DNA of 64,000 nucleotides from an uncultured Bacteroidia bacterium (GCA_902791865.1 CADAXK010000011.1:43647-107646), one strand, 5' to 3'. Shown: positions 8,003 through 16,472, counted from the stretch's first letter. Made by a program: numbers and translations. The notes: generated by a model from the sequence alone, not told the origin.

Positions 8003-8590
8003 TTACCATATCCTATTAATATTTATTTCGTATTCATCATTTTCAGAGCATTTCCTATCAGTATAGAATATACCCAACCATCCATAAGCATCATCACACA
8101 CTCCTTGCTGTACAACTACATCAATAATATTCTTTTGTATCTCACTTTTTTCAACTGTAAAACATATCTCATCATTTAGAGGGCAATGCGCTGTAGCAAG
8201 CATAAGGAAAACACTTGATTTATTAAAATCTATTACGGGAAGTTCTATTTCATGTGGGTACGCATATTCACAATATCCTAATAAATTTTCGTATCTCTCT
8301 TCGTCATTAATAAGAAGCACCCAATAAGCATCGTAGTCATTTCCTTCCATGTTATAGTCATAGTCTGCTATCAAGAATTCTTCGTCTGGAATTCGACCTG
8401 CACATTTTTCAAAGTTAAGAATATTTATATGCGTTATTCTTACAGCATAAATGCCAACGGTATCTATCGTATCTGTAGTTAATCGTATAGTACTATTGGT
8501 CGGGTCTATCGGTTCTGGCTTCTCGCATCCGCTAAATGCTATCACACCCATTGCTACAACGAGTATTGATATTAAAATATTCTTTTTCAT
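8003..8590 (-). CDS. Small lipoprotein, family member 2
   Basis: The 195-residue product begins MKKNILISILVVAMGVIAFS and has its lipobox Cys in SGCEKPEPID, so it should be lipid-anchored. The mature part is acidic, with many Tyr, Asp and Glu (EEFLIADYDYNMEGNDYDAYW) and Cys-containing segments (GRIPDEE, AHCPLNDEICF, DDAYGWLGIFYTDRKC). It has no domain I recognise, though a protease-inhibitor-like or other beta-sandwich small domain is possible. Its leader peptide, promoter and upstream DNA closely match those of the gene at 55064 while the mature sequence is largely unrelated. Repeat copies B and C sit on either side. Confidence 0.85.
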   Translation of the reverse strand: MKKNILISILVVAMGVIAFSGCEKPEPIDPTNSTIRLTTDTIDTVGIYAVRITHINILNFEKCAGRIPDEEFLIADYDYNMEGNDYDAYWVLLINDEERYENLLGYCEYAYPHEIELPVIDFNKSSVFLMLATAHCPLNDEICFTVEKSEIQKNIIDVVVQQGVCDDAYGWLGIFYTDRKCSENDEYEININRIW

Positions 8591-8622
8591 AATCTTACCT
8601 TTCGTTTAAAATATAATTGTCA

Positions 8623-8652
8623 CAAATATAAGCATTGTTTTCTATTGTGCAA
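8623..8652 (-). promoter_or_regulatory. Promoter of lipoprotein gene 8003
   Basis: On the minus strand TTG (8652-8650), 19 nt, then TATATTTG (8630-8623), 32 nt upstream of the ATG. The block from -33 to -7 is almost base-for-base the same as at 55587-55616 upstream of the third lipoprotein gene, including the spacer CACAA...GAAAACAATGCT. Confidence 0.75.
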
Positions 8653-8686
8653 TAAATATTTAGGATAGTTGCGATGCTTGGTATTT

Positions 8687-8744
8687 GGCGGATAAAATAT
8701 CCTTATATTCAAACCTTCGGGAGTACAAATCCCGAAGGACGAAA
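8687..8744. repeat. Dispersed repeat family, copy C
   Basis: The copy has GGCGGATAAAATATCC then TTATATTCAAACCTTCGGGA, the 7-nt loop and TCCCGAAGGACGAAA, with only a few substitutions relative to copies A and B. It is preceded by a GTGCAATAAATATTTAGG tract related to sequence near copies B and E. It lies between the promoter of gene 8003 and the hydrolase gene 3' end. Confidence 0.85.
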
Positions 8745-8806
8745 GTTTTTTGTCCTCAACCAGAAACTTAAAAACCAGAAACTAGAGACCTATTTTAACT
8801 TTGATT

Positions 8807-9730
8807 CTAGTACAAGTCCGATGGTTTTGCGCTACCGAACTTTAGTCGCTCAATGGTCGGATCGTTGATGAGGTCGTCACGCTTGATTTTTGCACCACGA
8901 ACTATGTAGTTGTCAATGAACCACATCGACTTGTCGAAATCGTATAGAATACGGACTGCCACTTCGTGACCAAGATCTTCGTAGCGCACAAAATAATATG
9001 GATAATCCTTTTTCTTGAACTGCGGGACTATCTTGCTGCTGCCGATAAATCCTATATTGAACAGTTTTATCTGCTTGTATGTAACCAATCTGTCTGCGGT
9101 TCCGTGAAGGAACATTGTCGGCGCTGGCGGCTGACAGCGATACTTTACTTTTCCCTTCTTGGAATATATTGCACCGGCAAACGACATCACACCGGCATAG
9201 CGGAAACCTTCTGGCAGGATTTGTCCAAGCTTGGTACGATTGCAAAGCTCATAGTCAGCCTGCAAAACCGTTATCGCGCCAGCACTCGAACCTGCAAGTA
9301 TTATCTTACGGCTGTCAATCTGCAATTCCTTCTCGTGATCAATCAGGTATTTGGTTGCGGTAAGCAAATCTTCGGCTGCCATAGCAATTGCATCTTCCAA
9401 TGGCTTGCGGTTTACCGGACTTATGTTTTTCGCTCCTTTCAGTCCCAATCTGTAGTCGATTGCCACCACATTGAAACTACTGTCAACCAACCTCTCGTAA
9501 TAAGGCAGATAATACCCTTCGTTGCGTGCCCCACTGATGAATCCTCCTCCGAACACAAATACAACGGTATAGTTGTCGGCAGAGTGCGCCGACTTGTAGA
9601 AATCGAAATACAGCGAACTGTCGCGCTTTGCAAATTCGTAAGTTGCCGTAGGTTTTATCTGTGCATTTGAACATAATGTTGCAATTATTGCAAAACAACT
9701 CAGTACCAATGTCTTAATTATAGCTTGCAT
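8807..9730 (-). CDS. Secreted alpha/beta hydrolase (esterase-like)
   Basis: The 307-residue protein has a signal peptide (residues 1-24, ending SNAQ), so it acts in the periplasm or outside. The catalytic triad can be read as Ser149 in AGSSAG, Asp213 in HGTADRLV and His255 in DLGHEVA. The oxyanion-side glycines are FGGGF (60-64), and IDYRLG (91-96) is typical of the carboxylesterase/BD-FAE type. The substrate cannot be told from sequence; acyl or acetyl esters of glycans or small esters are possible. It follows yraN with 11 nt between and ends the efp-wzz-wzy-yraN run, though a link in function is unproven. Confidence 0.85.
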   Translation of the reverse strand: MQAIIKTLVLSCFAIIATLCSNAQIKPTATYEFAKRDSSLYFDFYKSAHSADNYTVVFVFGGGFISGARNEGYYLPYYERLVDSSFNVVAIDYRLGLKGAKNISPVNRKPLEDAIAMAAEDLLTATKYLIDHEKELQIDSRKIILAGSSAGAITVLQADYELCNRTKLGQILPEGFRYAGVMSFAGAIYSKKGKVKYRCQPPAPTMFLHGTADRLVTYKQIKLFNIGFIGSSKIVPQFKKKDYPYYFVRYEDLGHEVAVRILYDFDKSMWFIDNYIVRGAKIKRDDLINDPTIERLKFGSAKPSDLY

Positions 9731-9741
9731 ATATTTGTATT

Positions 9742-10101
9742 TTATTGTGAAATGAAAACATTCTCTATATGTTCAACCTTGTACTCGTCACCTATTACAA
9801 AAATGACAATCGCATCGAAGCGAATCTCACAACTTGACCCCAAAAGCCTTGCGTATGCATCGGCAGCTTCGACAAGGAATTTAGTCTTGTTTGTTGTGAT
9901 GAAATCAGACACTCCGCCATACTGCTCGGAACTGCGGGTTTTCACCTCAACAATCGCCAATATTCCGCCTTTTCGTGCAATAATGTCTATTTCCTTGTGC
10001 TTGTACCGCCATTGGCGTTCAAGAATCTCGTAGCCCTCCGAAGTTAGCCGGTTTGCAGCTATGTCTTCACCAAGTTTTCCGAGTTCGTTGTGAGCAGCCA
10101 C
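9742..10101 (-). CDS. yraN: YraN/UPF0102 family nuclease-like protein
   Basis: The 119-residue protein has the Holliday-junction-resolvase/restriction-endonuclease fold signature of the family: ELGKLGEDIAANRL at the start, then KHKEIDIIARKGGILAIVEVKTRSS with the acidic and Lys residues (E-ID, E-V-K) of a PD-(D/E)XK-like centre. The biological role of the family is not settled. The start is a GTG at 10101 that shares one base with the TAG stop of the upstream membrane-protein gene (TAGTG), so translation is probably coupled. The secreted hydrolase follows after 11 nt. Confidence 0.9.
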   Translation of the reverse strand: MAAHNELGKLGEDIAANRLTSEGYEILERQWRYKHKEIDIIARKGGILAIVEVKTRSSEQYGGVSDFITTNKTKFLVEAADAYARLLGSSCEIRFDAIVIFVIGDEYKVEHIENVFISQ

Positions 10102-11573
10102 TATTCTTCAGGTTTGTCTTGTACTACGTTTTCAGCAGGAATCTCGTCCTCTTTCTTGGCATAGAACAAATCAATCGTCACAATCATCGCGGCAAAAGCC
10201 CAGAATGGAACGGCAATCTTGTCAATGTCGAGGAAGTTGTTCAGTAAGCCGTGAATGAAATAAGTGACAAGCCCACACAATGCAGACGCCACTATCATTC
10301 TCAGCTTTTTGTCCTTTAACCTGTGATAGGTTCGTGTCCCGGTAATGTATATTATTATACAAACCAATATATAGTTTAGCATCCCTAAAAGCCCCGACTC
10401 AGCCAACGAACCAAGATAATCGCTATGTGCGTTACCACCATCTCCTGCATTTGTACTGATAATCGTCTTTTCGTCGGAATGCTGGAACGGAGCATATTTG
10501 AACTGATATGTTCCTGGTCCCCAACCAAACACTGGCTTTTCCTTGAACATTCTTATTGCACAATTCCAACGGTTTATTCTTTCAAGGTTCGATGCGTCAG
10601 AGGTTATGTTACTGATGGACTTAATATGCTTGGAAAAATCGGTTGACGATTCCACCTTGTTACCTTCCATCTTTATCAGAATCTTGTCCTGCATAAGCAC
10701 GAACCCGCCTATACCGATAATGATTAATGCAAAAACTATTTTGTTGCTTATCTTTAGCTTTAAGATCAGGAACATTGCCAAGGCACCAAAAAGACTTATC
10801 CATGCCGCTCTTGTATAAGAGAAAATAAGTCCCGTAATGAAAATGGCAAGCAGGACTGCAGAAACGATTCTCCACTTCCAATTTACTTCCCTATTCAGTG
10901 AAAATCCCAACAAGAATGGTATGAACATCGCAATTGCTGCACCGTATGATGTGTGATCATTGAAAAACGGATTCATTATTCCGTTACCTATATGTTGGTC
11001 GAAGTTATATGCCGAATGCTTAACAAGTGTTATTATTATAAGAGCAGAAAACGGGACGATATAAAGGAAAAAGAACCTGTATATATTCTTTTCTTTCTTG
11101 AACAAAAGTATTCCGAGGAAAAAGAATGGCAAGATAAACCATAGCGAAGCCAGCCAGCTCTTAAGCGACACAAGTGGCATTGTGCTTGTGCATACGGTAA
11201 CAAGATGCCATAAAATGTATAATATTACCATTACTGATAGCGGATGCTTCAGTATTTTGCGATCGTATTTGTGCTCTATCAATAGTTTGAGTATAAATAT
11301 CAACATAACCCCCACGAACAAAGGTTCGGTAGGTATGTCAATATTAAATCCCATATCGGGATAAAACACCTTTATCGGAATGGAGAACGGTATGCACATT
11401 ACCGAAAAAAGCAATACCCTGTCGAAAGCAAAAAAAATTGCACCAATTACGATAAGCGCAACCGGTAGCAAGTTGAATGCATACGTCTGGTATTTTGCAA
11501 TCAGAAAGCAGTCGATAATGATAAATACGGCTGCAAGCGCATAAAATGTTATTATTTTTGCCTTCGGTGTCAA
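10101..11573 (-). CDS. O-antigen ligase/polymerase-like membrane protein
   Basis: This is an integral membrane protein of about 490 residues with roughly ten to twelve hydrophobic segments and a large loop near the last third (from about GNKVESSTDFSKHIKS through RMFKEKPVFGWGPGTYQF to DGGNAHSDYLGSLAESG). That loop pattern (E-KP-FGWGPG-Y, NAHSDYL--L-E-GL-G) is typical of the Wzy_C/O-antigen ligase family, which joins or polymerises lipid-linked glycans on the periplasmic side. No ATG fits: the frame opens with TTG at 11606 or TTG at 11573. I prefer 11573 because it follows the upstream stop by one base (TAAGTTG) and has AGGA 8 nt before it. It follows two Wzz-type genes, which supports surface polysaccharide assembly. 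Confidence 0.85.
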   Translation of the reverse strand: MTPKAKIITFYALAAVFIIIDCFLIAKYQTYAFNLLPVALIVIGAIFFAFDRVLLFSVMCIPFSIPIKVFYPDMGFNIDIPTEPLFVGVMLIFILKLLIEHKYDRKILKHPLSVMVILYILWHLVTVCTSTMPLVSLKSWLASLWFILPFFFLGILLFKKEKNIYRFFFLYIVPFSALIIITLVKHSAYNFDQHIGNGIMNPFFNDHTSYGAAIAMFIPFLLGFSLNREVNWKWRIVSAVLLAIFITGLIFSYTRAAWISLFGALAMFLILKLKISNKIVFALIIIGIGGFVLMQDKILIKMEGNKVESSTDFSKHIKSISNITSDASNLERINRWNCAIRMFKEKPVFGWGPGTYQFKYAPFQHSDEKTIISTNAGDGGNAHSDYLGSLAESGLLGMLNYILVCIIIYITGTRTYHRLKDKKLRMIVASALCGLVTYFIHGLLNNFLDIDKIAVPFWAFAAMIVTIDLFYAKKEDEIPAENVVQDKPEE

Positions 11574-11574
11574 C

Positions 11575-12510
11575 TTATTCTTCCTTGGGCTTTCTACAAC
11601 CTTCAATTATTGCAACAGCTAATATTCCTATCAGGCAACCGCCTATAGCCGAAAGTAGAGCTATAAGCCAGCGTACAGGGTAGAATTTCTTGTCGGCCGG
11701 ATACGGCTTCGAAATAACGTTTGAAAACGTTTGCTTCTTATTCATATCTCGTTTTGCGTCCTCGCAAACCTTCAAGTCCCTGTTATACCTCAGTATTGTA
11801 TTGTTTAGAAGCGAATCTGTCTTTTTGTATTCGGCACCATATTCCTGCCAGTTATTAAGGATTGTTGTTGCATCGCCACTTGCACGTCCTTGTGCCACAG
11901 CTTCGCTATATGCTCGCGTTTGCGATTTTTCATCAATCATTCCATATTCGGTTCCATATTTTTTCAGCAAGTCGGAAAGGCTATCAATTACATGAGCCTT
12001 TTCTTTTAGCGAACAACTATATATGGTGAACAATTCTTCAGACTTTTCAGCATTGTTCTTCAATACCAAATTGTCAAAACATTCGATGATTGAATTAACC
12101 ATATTGGCTGCTACCTGCGGATCTTCATCGCAGACAGTTATCTTCACAGCATCATTTGGCGTTTTTTCTATTATGACATTGTCGTCGTAATATTTCATCA
12201 TTTTTGCCAACGATCCATTTGCTGTCGAATCCAAGTAATAATGCTCGTACAAGTCGTATTGCTCAATTATCGAAAACTTTATATCGTCTGAAGTCATAAT
12301 TTCAAGCATCTGCTCTGATTCTGACTCGTCCGAATAGCATACAATATTTGCAGGATATAATGTCGCCGATGACTTATATTTTGGATGTATGAAATACGGA
12401 GCAGAAAATACGATACTGAGAATTGTGGCTACTACCGTTATTATCAATATGTGCCATTTCCATTTTGAAATGATCTTGAAAATGCTTTTTGTCTTGAAGT
12501 AACTTTCCAT
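11575..12510 (-). CDS. Wzz-type polysaccharide chain-length determinant
   Basis: From the ATG at 12510 the protein is 311 residues: a cytoplasmic Lys-rich start (MESYFKTKSIFKIISKWKW), a membrane segment (HILIITVVATILSIVFSAPYF), a periplasmic part beginning YKSSATLYPAN, coiled-coil-like helices, and a second membrane segment near the end (FYPVRWLIALLSAIGG...). This is the layout of Wzz/PCP proteins that set glycan chain length. The longer frame to 12675 would overlap the neighbouring gene by 121 nt and adds a sequence unlike a Wzz N-terminus, so I reject it. It is a diverged paralogue of the gene directly upstream. Confidence 0.85.
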   Translation of the reverse strand: MESYFKTKSIFKIISKWKWHILIITVVATILSIVFSAPYFIHPKYKSSATLYPANIVCYSDESESEQMLEIMTSDDIKFSIIEQYDLYEHYYLDSTANGSLAKMMKYYDDNVIIEKTPNDAVKITVCDEDPQVAANMVNSIIECFDNLVLKNNAEKSEELFTIYSCSLKEKAHVIDSLSDLLKKYGTEYGMIDEKSQTRAYSEAVAQGRASGDATTILNNWQEYGAEYKKTDSLLNNTILRYNRDLKVCEDAKRDMNKKQTFSNVISKPYPADKKFYPVRWLIALLSAIGGCLIGILAVAIIEGCRKPKEE

Positions 12511-12554
12511 AGTTTCGTAATTTGGTAGTATTGTGTAAAAAATTATCTCCCTTT

Positions 12555-13595
12555 TCAGTCCTTTTTTATCGCTTCTAGGTTGTCTCCGCTCTTTTTTTTT
12601 AAAGGTTCGATTATTGCGAAGACAATTAATGTCAGCATAAATGTCGCTATAACACTGGTCAGCACAATTAGCCACCGTATAGGATACGATTTCTTTTCTG
12701 CTTTTTCGGCCTTGTTGACTATAAACGCATTAGGCAAATCTTGCTCGAGTTCGATTTTTGCTTCTCTATACTTGTTTTTTCTCAGTGTCAGAATCTGAAC
12801 TTCCTCTTTGAGCTGTGAGGTTAGCATCGTATGGGCAGCGCCATATTTTGCAAGTGTATCGAGTTGCATTTTCAACTCCTTTATACGGCTTGCATTTCCG
12901 CTAGCCAATGCAATAGCATACTGCTCGCTATACATTTCGGCCTGCGATTTTACTTCTATCACGCCGAGAGCTCCCAATTTCTCAAGCGAGTCGCTAATGT
13001 TCTTAACCAGAACTTCCTGTTCCAGCATTTCATTCTCAACAATCTTAAGAGCCCTGTATGCTCTTTCACGTTGCATACGCGAATATACCGTATCGAGCAA
13101 ATACGAAATGTCATTGGCTATTAATGCTGCAGTGTCTGGACTTTCGTCAAGTACCTCAATCTTTACCGAAGTGTATTCGGTACGAGAGAATTTTACATTG
13201 TCATCGTATTTGTCATACAATTTAGTATAGAGGTATTTTGTATTAGGATCAATCCTGTAGTGTTCGATAAGATTATATTTTTCTACAATTCGATTCCTAA
13301 TGTCGTTCGACTGAAGCATCTGCATCATTTGTTCCACCTCTTCATTTTCACCGAATTGCAACAAACCCTTTTCGGTATTCATATCGGTGGCTAGTGTCTG
13401 CGACACTGAAGTGGAATTGGCAGGGTACAATACAACCGTAGACTTGTACTTTTCAGGAATGAGATAACTGACAATAACAGATGCTACTAGAGCCACGCTA
13501 CAGACAATCAACAGATGTATCCTCTTCTTGTATATAAGAAGCATTACATCTGATGCATTGAATGTATTTTTATTGTCCGTTTCGTACATTTTCAA
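12555..13595 (-). CDS. Wzz-type polysaccharide chain-length determinant, paralogue
   Basis: The 346-residue protein shares the two-membrane-segment layout of the family: a cytoplasmic N-terminus, HLLIVCSVALVASVIVSYLI, then YKSTVVLYPANSTSV. A long periplasmic helical region with heptad-like spacing (about residues 165-275) follows. Near the end SYPIRWLIVLTSVIATFMLTLIVF is the proline-containing second membrane segment. ATG at 13589 is an alternative start two codons in. The gene begins 9 nt after the efp stop, so it is probably co-transcribed with efp. No tyrosine kinase domain is attached to either Wzz protein. Confidence 0.87.
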   Translation of the reverse strand: MKMYETDNKNTFNASDVMLLIYKKRIHLLIVCSVALVASVIVSYLIPEKYKSTVVLYPANSTSVSQTLATDMNTEKGLLQFGENEEVEQMMQMLQSNDIRNRIVEKYNLIEHYRIDPNTKYLYTKLYDKYDDNVKFSRTEYTSVKIEVLDESPDTAALIANDISYLLDTVYSRMQRERAYRALKIVENEMLEQEVLVKNISDSLEKLGALGVIEVKSQAEMYSEQYAIALASGNASRIKELKMQLDTLAKYGAAHTMLTSQLKEEVQILTLRKNKYREAKIELEQDLPNAFIVNKAEKAEKKSYPIRWLIVLTSVIATFMLTLIVFAIIEPLKKKSGDNLEAIKKD

Positions 13596-13604
13596 ACAGA
13601 AAGA

Positions 13605-14168
13605 TTATTTTGCCCTTTCAGCGTATTCCTTTGTGCGTGTGTCAACTTTTATCTTTTCACCTATTTCGATGAACAAAGGAACCATCACCTGAGCGCCAGT
13701 ATCGATTGTTGCAGGCTTTAAAGCGTTGGTTGTTGTATCGCCCTTCAAACCTGGCTCTGTATATGTAACGGTAGCCTCGATGAATGGAGGAAGTTCGCAT
13801 GAAAGCGGAGTTTCTGTTTCTGCATGAACAACAACTTCAACATCCTGACCTTCCTTCAAGAATTCTACACCATCAATAACATCTTCAGGAATTGCAATCT
13901 GCTCAAAAGTCTCCATGTGCATGAAATTGTATCCCATATCGTCCTTATATACAAACTGATACGGACGACGCTCTATTCTTACTGGATTTATTGATGCACC
14001 CGAGTTAAAAGTCTTGTCAATGGTTCTACCATTTTCGAGGCTCTTAAGTTTTGTACGGACGAATGCTCCGCCTTTGCCTGGTTTTACATGCTGAAAATCA
14101 ACCACAAGGTAAAGCTTTCCTTCGAGTTCCATTGCTAAACCTTTTCTAATGTCTGCTGTTGTTGCCAT
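13605..14168 (-). CDS. efp: Elongation factor P
   Basis: The 187-residue protein rescues ribosomes stalled at polyproline stretches. The tip loop is [17 protein letters not shown] with Lys32 at the place of the modified lysine of E. coli EF-P. The OB domains carry [15 protein letters not shown] and the C-terminal ERAK follows [25 protein letters not shown] in the usual order. It opens a run of minus-strand genes (two wzz, the ligase, yraN) separated by only 1-44 nt. No EpmA, EarP or YmfI-type modification gene was noticed nearby. Confidence 0.98.
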   Translation of the reverse strand: MATTADIRKGLAMELEGKLYLVVDFQHVKPGKGGAFVRTKLKSLENGRTIDKTFNSGASINPVRIERRPYQFVYKDDMGYNFMHMETFEQIAIPEDVIDGVEFLKEGQDVEVVVHAETETPLSCELPPFIEATVTYTEPGLKGDTTTNALKPATIDTGAQVMVPLFIEIGEKIKVDTRTKEYAERAK

Positions 14169-14193
14169 ATAATATATTTCTAAAATTAGGGCG

Positions 14194-14201
14194 CAAAGAT
14201 A
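14194..14201 (-). promoter_or_regulatory. -7 box of efp
   Basis: TATCTTTG on the minus strand matches TAnnTTTG, 25 nt before the efp ATG. TTTC sits 19 nt upstream (14224-14221) as an imperfect -33 box. Confidence 0.55.
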
Positions 14202-14292
14202 ATCATTTTATTTTTTTATTGAAATTTTTTATTCGATATCGTAAAAAACGATGTGAAATCTTTTTTATTGCCAGTGCCCTAAAAATAAAATG

Positions 14293-14300
14293 TATTTTTG
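14293..14300 (+). promoter_or_regulatory. -7 box of the radical SAM gene
   Basis: TATTTTTG fits TAnnTTTG and overlaps the first in-frame ATG, which argues for a downstream start codon. A weak TTG lies 22 nt upstream. Confidence 0.4.
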
Positions 14301-14310
14301 CAGCCGACAA

Positions 14311-15222
14311 ATGTGCAAAGGAATGGAATGTAGTTTTTGTCCGCGAAATTGTAAGATAAACCGTGCTCAACAGGCGGGTTTCTGCCGTGTGAAAGGACTG
14401 ACAATCGCCCGTGTTGGCATACACGAGTGGGAAGAGCCTTGCATTTCTGGAACGCACGGAAGCGGAACTATTTTTTTCGCAGGATGCAACTTGCATTGCA
14501 TATTTTGCCAAAACGACACAATATCGCGTTCGAGCTACGGACGGGAAATTTCGGTTGACACACTTGGCAAATTGATGCTTTATCAACAAAAAGTCGGAGC
14601 CGAAAATGTTAACCTTGTAAGTCCAACGCAATTTACAGGACAAATAGCAGAAGCTCTTGAAAAATACAAGCCCCAAATTAAAATTCCAATAGTTTACAAC
14701 AGCAACGGATACGAATCGGTGGAGCAGCTGCGCCGTCTCGAAGGGCTTGTAGATGTGTATCTGCCCGACCTTAAATATGCCGATGATTCGCTTGCGGTTG
14801 AGTATTCATCTGCTCCGCACTATTTCGAGGTGGCCACGGCAGCCATTGCCGAGATGAAGCGCCAGCGACCAAAGAATGTCTTTGTAAACGGAATGCTTCG
14901 TCGCGGTGTAATTGTGCGACACCTTGTATTGCCTGGCAATCTCGACAACAGCAAAAAGGTGCTAGACTACCTTGCTTCGTTCGACCGCAACATATATGTA
15001 AGCCTTATGGCTCAATATTTTCCAACGACAGATGTCAAGGAACATCCGCTGCTTGGACGAACACTCAAGCAATGCGAATATGATGAAATATGTTCTCATT
15101 TCAAGCAATGCGGTCTGCACAACGGATATTTTCAGGAACTGAGCAGCAATTCTGAAGAATATGTACCGGACTGGTCAATGGAAAGGTTGGACGAAATCAT
15201 AAAAATGGTTTCTAATTTCTAG
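14311..15222 (+). CDS. Radical SAM protein, pyruvate formate-lyase-activating-enzyme-like
   Basis: The protein has about 303 residues. The radical SAM motif is CNLHCIFC in FFAGCNLHCIFCQND, which binds the 4Fe-4S cluster that cleaves S-adenosylmethionine. An N-terminal Cys set (CSFCPRNCKINR and GFCRVKG) suggests an extra cluster or zinc site, as in the family of stand-alone PflA-like proteins. The middle has PIVYNSNGYES and VDVYLPDLKY. The frame opens at 14290, but a -7 box (TATTTTTG, 14293-14300) overlaps that codon, so translation more likely begins at the ATG at 14311 or 14323. The target protein is unknown: no glycyl-radical enzyme is nearby. Confidence 0.85.
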   Translation: MCKGMECSFCPRNCKINRAQQAGFCRVKGLTIARVGIHEWEEPCISGTHGSGTIFFAGCNLHCIFCQNDTISRSSYGREISVDTLGKLMLYQQKVGAENVNLVSPTQFTGQIAEALEKYKPQIKIPIVYNSNGYESVEQLRRLEGLVDVYLPDLKYADDSLAVEYSSAPHYFEVATAAIAEMKRQRPKNVFVNGMLRRGVIVRHLVLPGNLDNSKKVLDYLASFDRNIYVSLMAQYFPTTDVKEHPLLGRTLKQCEYDEICSHFKQCGLHNGYFQELSSNSEEYVPDWSMERLDEIIKMVSNF

Positions 15223-15298
15223 ATTTCTGTGGGCTTCGCCCGTTTCTATGCCTGCGGCGTTTGAGGATTTGTGGTTTTGCAGATTTGAAAATTCGATG

Positions 15299-15338
15299 AT
15301 TCATGTAGAATCGCACCATGGCACGATTGTACATGAAT
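15299..15338. repeat. 40-nt hairpin in spacer
   Basis: ATTCATGTA (15299-15307) and TACATGAAT (15330-15338) are exact inverse complements, with a second pairing AATCG/CGATT inside, around an ACCATGG core. It lies past the radical SAM gene stop and may be a 3' hairpin or a degraded palindromic repeat. Confidence 0.55.
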
Positions 15339-15399
15339 TAAGAGAAAATGTTCAATTTGTAGCGGCACAATGATTTGCACCGAATTAATTTCAAAATCT

Positions 15400-15423
15400 G
15401 TAGCGACGGCGTGCATCGTCTAC
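15400..15423. repeat. Short GTAG-ACG palindrome
   Basis: GTAGCGACG then GCGTGCAT then CGTCTAC form a stem with one bulged base. The core resembles the dispersed palindrome at 3391 and 29464 (GACG near CGTC), so it may be a diverged relative. Confidence 0.4.
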
Positions 15424-15430
15424 AAAAAAT

Positions 15431-15461
15431 TTTGCCAATTAAACAGAGAGAATTATTTTTG
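15431..15461 (+). promoter_or_regulatory. Promoter of lipoprotein gene 15483
   Basis: TTTG (15431-15434), exactly 19 nt, then TATTTTTG (15454-15461): a complete Bacteroidetes -33/-7 pair, 21 nt before the ATG. Confidence 0.75.
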
Positions 15462-15482
15462 TTGACACTAATATTAATAAGT

Positions 15483-16421
15483 ATGAATATGAGAAAGAAT
15501 TTTTTATTTGTAGCTACAATGCTGTTTTCGATGGCATTGTTAAGCGGCTGTAATTTTTCTAGTGGTGTAAATATCAGCAATAATGATTCACAGGAAAATC
15601 AGGAGGCAACCGAAGAAGAAAAATCTGAAGTAGAAAAGGCTATCGAAGCATCCGATTTCCCTTGGTATTTCCCCGAAGAGGCCAAGAATGAAGGACTTGC
15701 CGAAGGACAGACCGTTTTATCAATCCACTCGTTCTATCCCGACAAACTAAAGGAATCCAACGACCCAGCAGAGGAAACCTACATTTTTTACAATGCTACA
15801 CTTAAGAGCATTGGCGAAAAGTCGTCTGTAGTAACAAGCATGGGACAAGACATAGAAATGCCAAATGCATTGATAATTCCGCTTCCACAAGGACAGACAG
15901 CAAAGAAAGGCGACATTGTGCTCACATGGTGGCAAAGTGGTTCGGGAATGGAGCGTGCAATCGTTACCGACGACTCAAATCCCTCATCGCCAAAAGTTTG
16001 CTACTTGGATATGGACTGGACTGACGATGGCAAGGGCTTTGCAAACGACCACAACAACGAACAGTTGAGACCAAACACTTTCACCGTACTAAAGAACAAT
16101 GAATGGCAGCCAGGCGCACAGGTTACCATCAATGCTGATGGAAGCTACAAGATTTTCACCCTTATAAATGCAGCCGACAAGTATTTGCTTTTGTCGGGAT
16201 GGGCAGGAAAAATAACCGTATATAAGAAGGAATTCTGCAAGGTTGTTCCTCTCGAGCAGGACATAAATGTAGGTGATGAAATTATGGCTAACTTTGTTGG
16301 CAGTTTCAGGACTGGCTACAAGGTTACAAAGATTGACAAGAAGATTGGTCGCGTTTGGGCAACCGACTCGTACGGCGAAACCAAAATTTTCAGCATTCTG
16401 GATGTGCTGAAGGAAGAATAA
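15483..16421 (+). CDS. Lipoprotein of unknown function
   Basis: The ATG at 15483 (second ATG two codons on) gives a lipoprotein leader MNMRKNFLFVATMLFSMALL with lipobox Cys in SGCNFSS. The longer frame back to 15375 runs through the promoter and is rejected. The mature 290 residues open with a Glu/Asn-rich linker (NNDSQENQEATEEEKSEVEKA), then compact beta-rich sequence: LTWWQSGSGMERAIVTDD, CYLDMDWTDDGKG and a C-terminal part with alternating VGDEIMANFVGSFRTGYKVTKIDKKIGRVW, the look of a small SH3- or Tudor-like barrel. I do not recognise the family. A bidirectional terminator follows 51 nt past the stop. Confidence 0.85.
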   Translation: MNMRKNFLFVATMLFSMALLSGCNFSSGVNISNNDSQENQEATEEEKSEVEKAIEASDFPWYFPEEAKNEGLAEGQTVLSIHSFYPDKLKESNDPAEETYIFYNATLKSIGEKSSVVTSMGQDIEMPNALIIPLPQGQTAKKGDIVLTWWQSGSGMERAIVTDDSNPSSPKVCYLDMDWTDDGKGFANDHNNEQLRPNTFTVLKNNEWQPGAQVTINADGSYKIFTLINAADKYLLLSGWAGKITVYKKEFCKVVPLEQDINVGDEIMANFVGSFRTGYKVTKIDKKIGRVWATDSYGETKIFSILDVLKEE

Positions 16422-16460
16422 GCGGATATAATATCCTTATACTCTTGTCTTTGGGAAGAC
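16422..16460. repeat. Dispersed repeat family, degraded copy F
   Basis: GCGGATATAATATCCTTATA then CTCTTGTCTTTGGGAAGAC keeps the first half of the family motif (GGCGGATAAAATATCC...TTATACTC) but has lost the TCCCGAAGGAC end. Like copies A and B it lies directly past a lipoprotein gene. Confidence 0.6.
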
Positions 16461-16472
16461 ATAGTTACAAAA

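Noticed and set aside
12511..12675. Longer N-terminus of the second Wzz protein
   Set aside because: It overlaps the upstream Wzz gene by 121 nt and encodes a Cys/Arg-rich sequence unlike the family.
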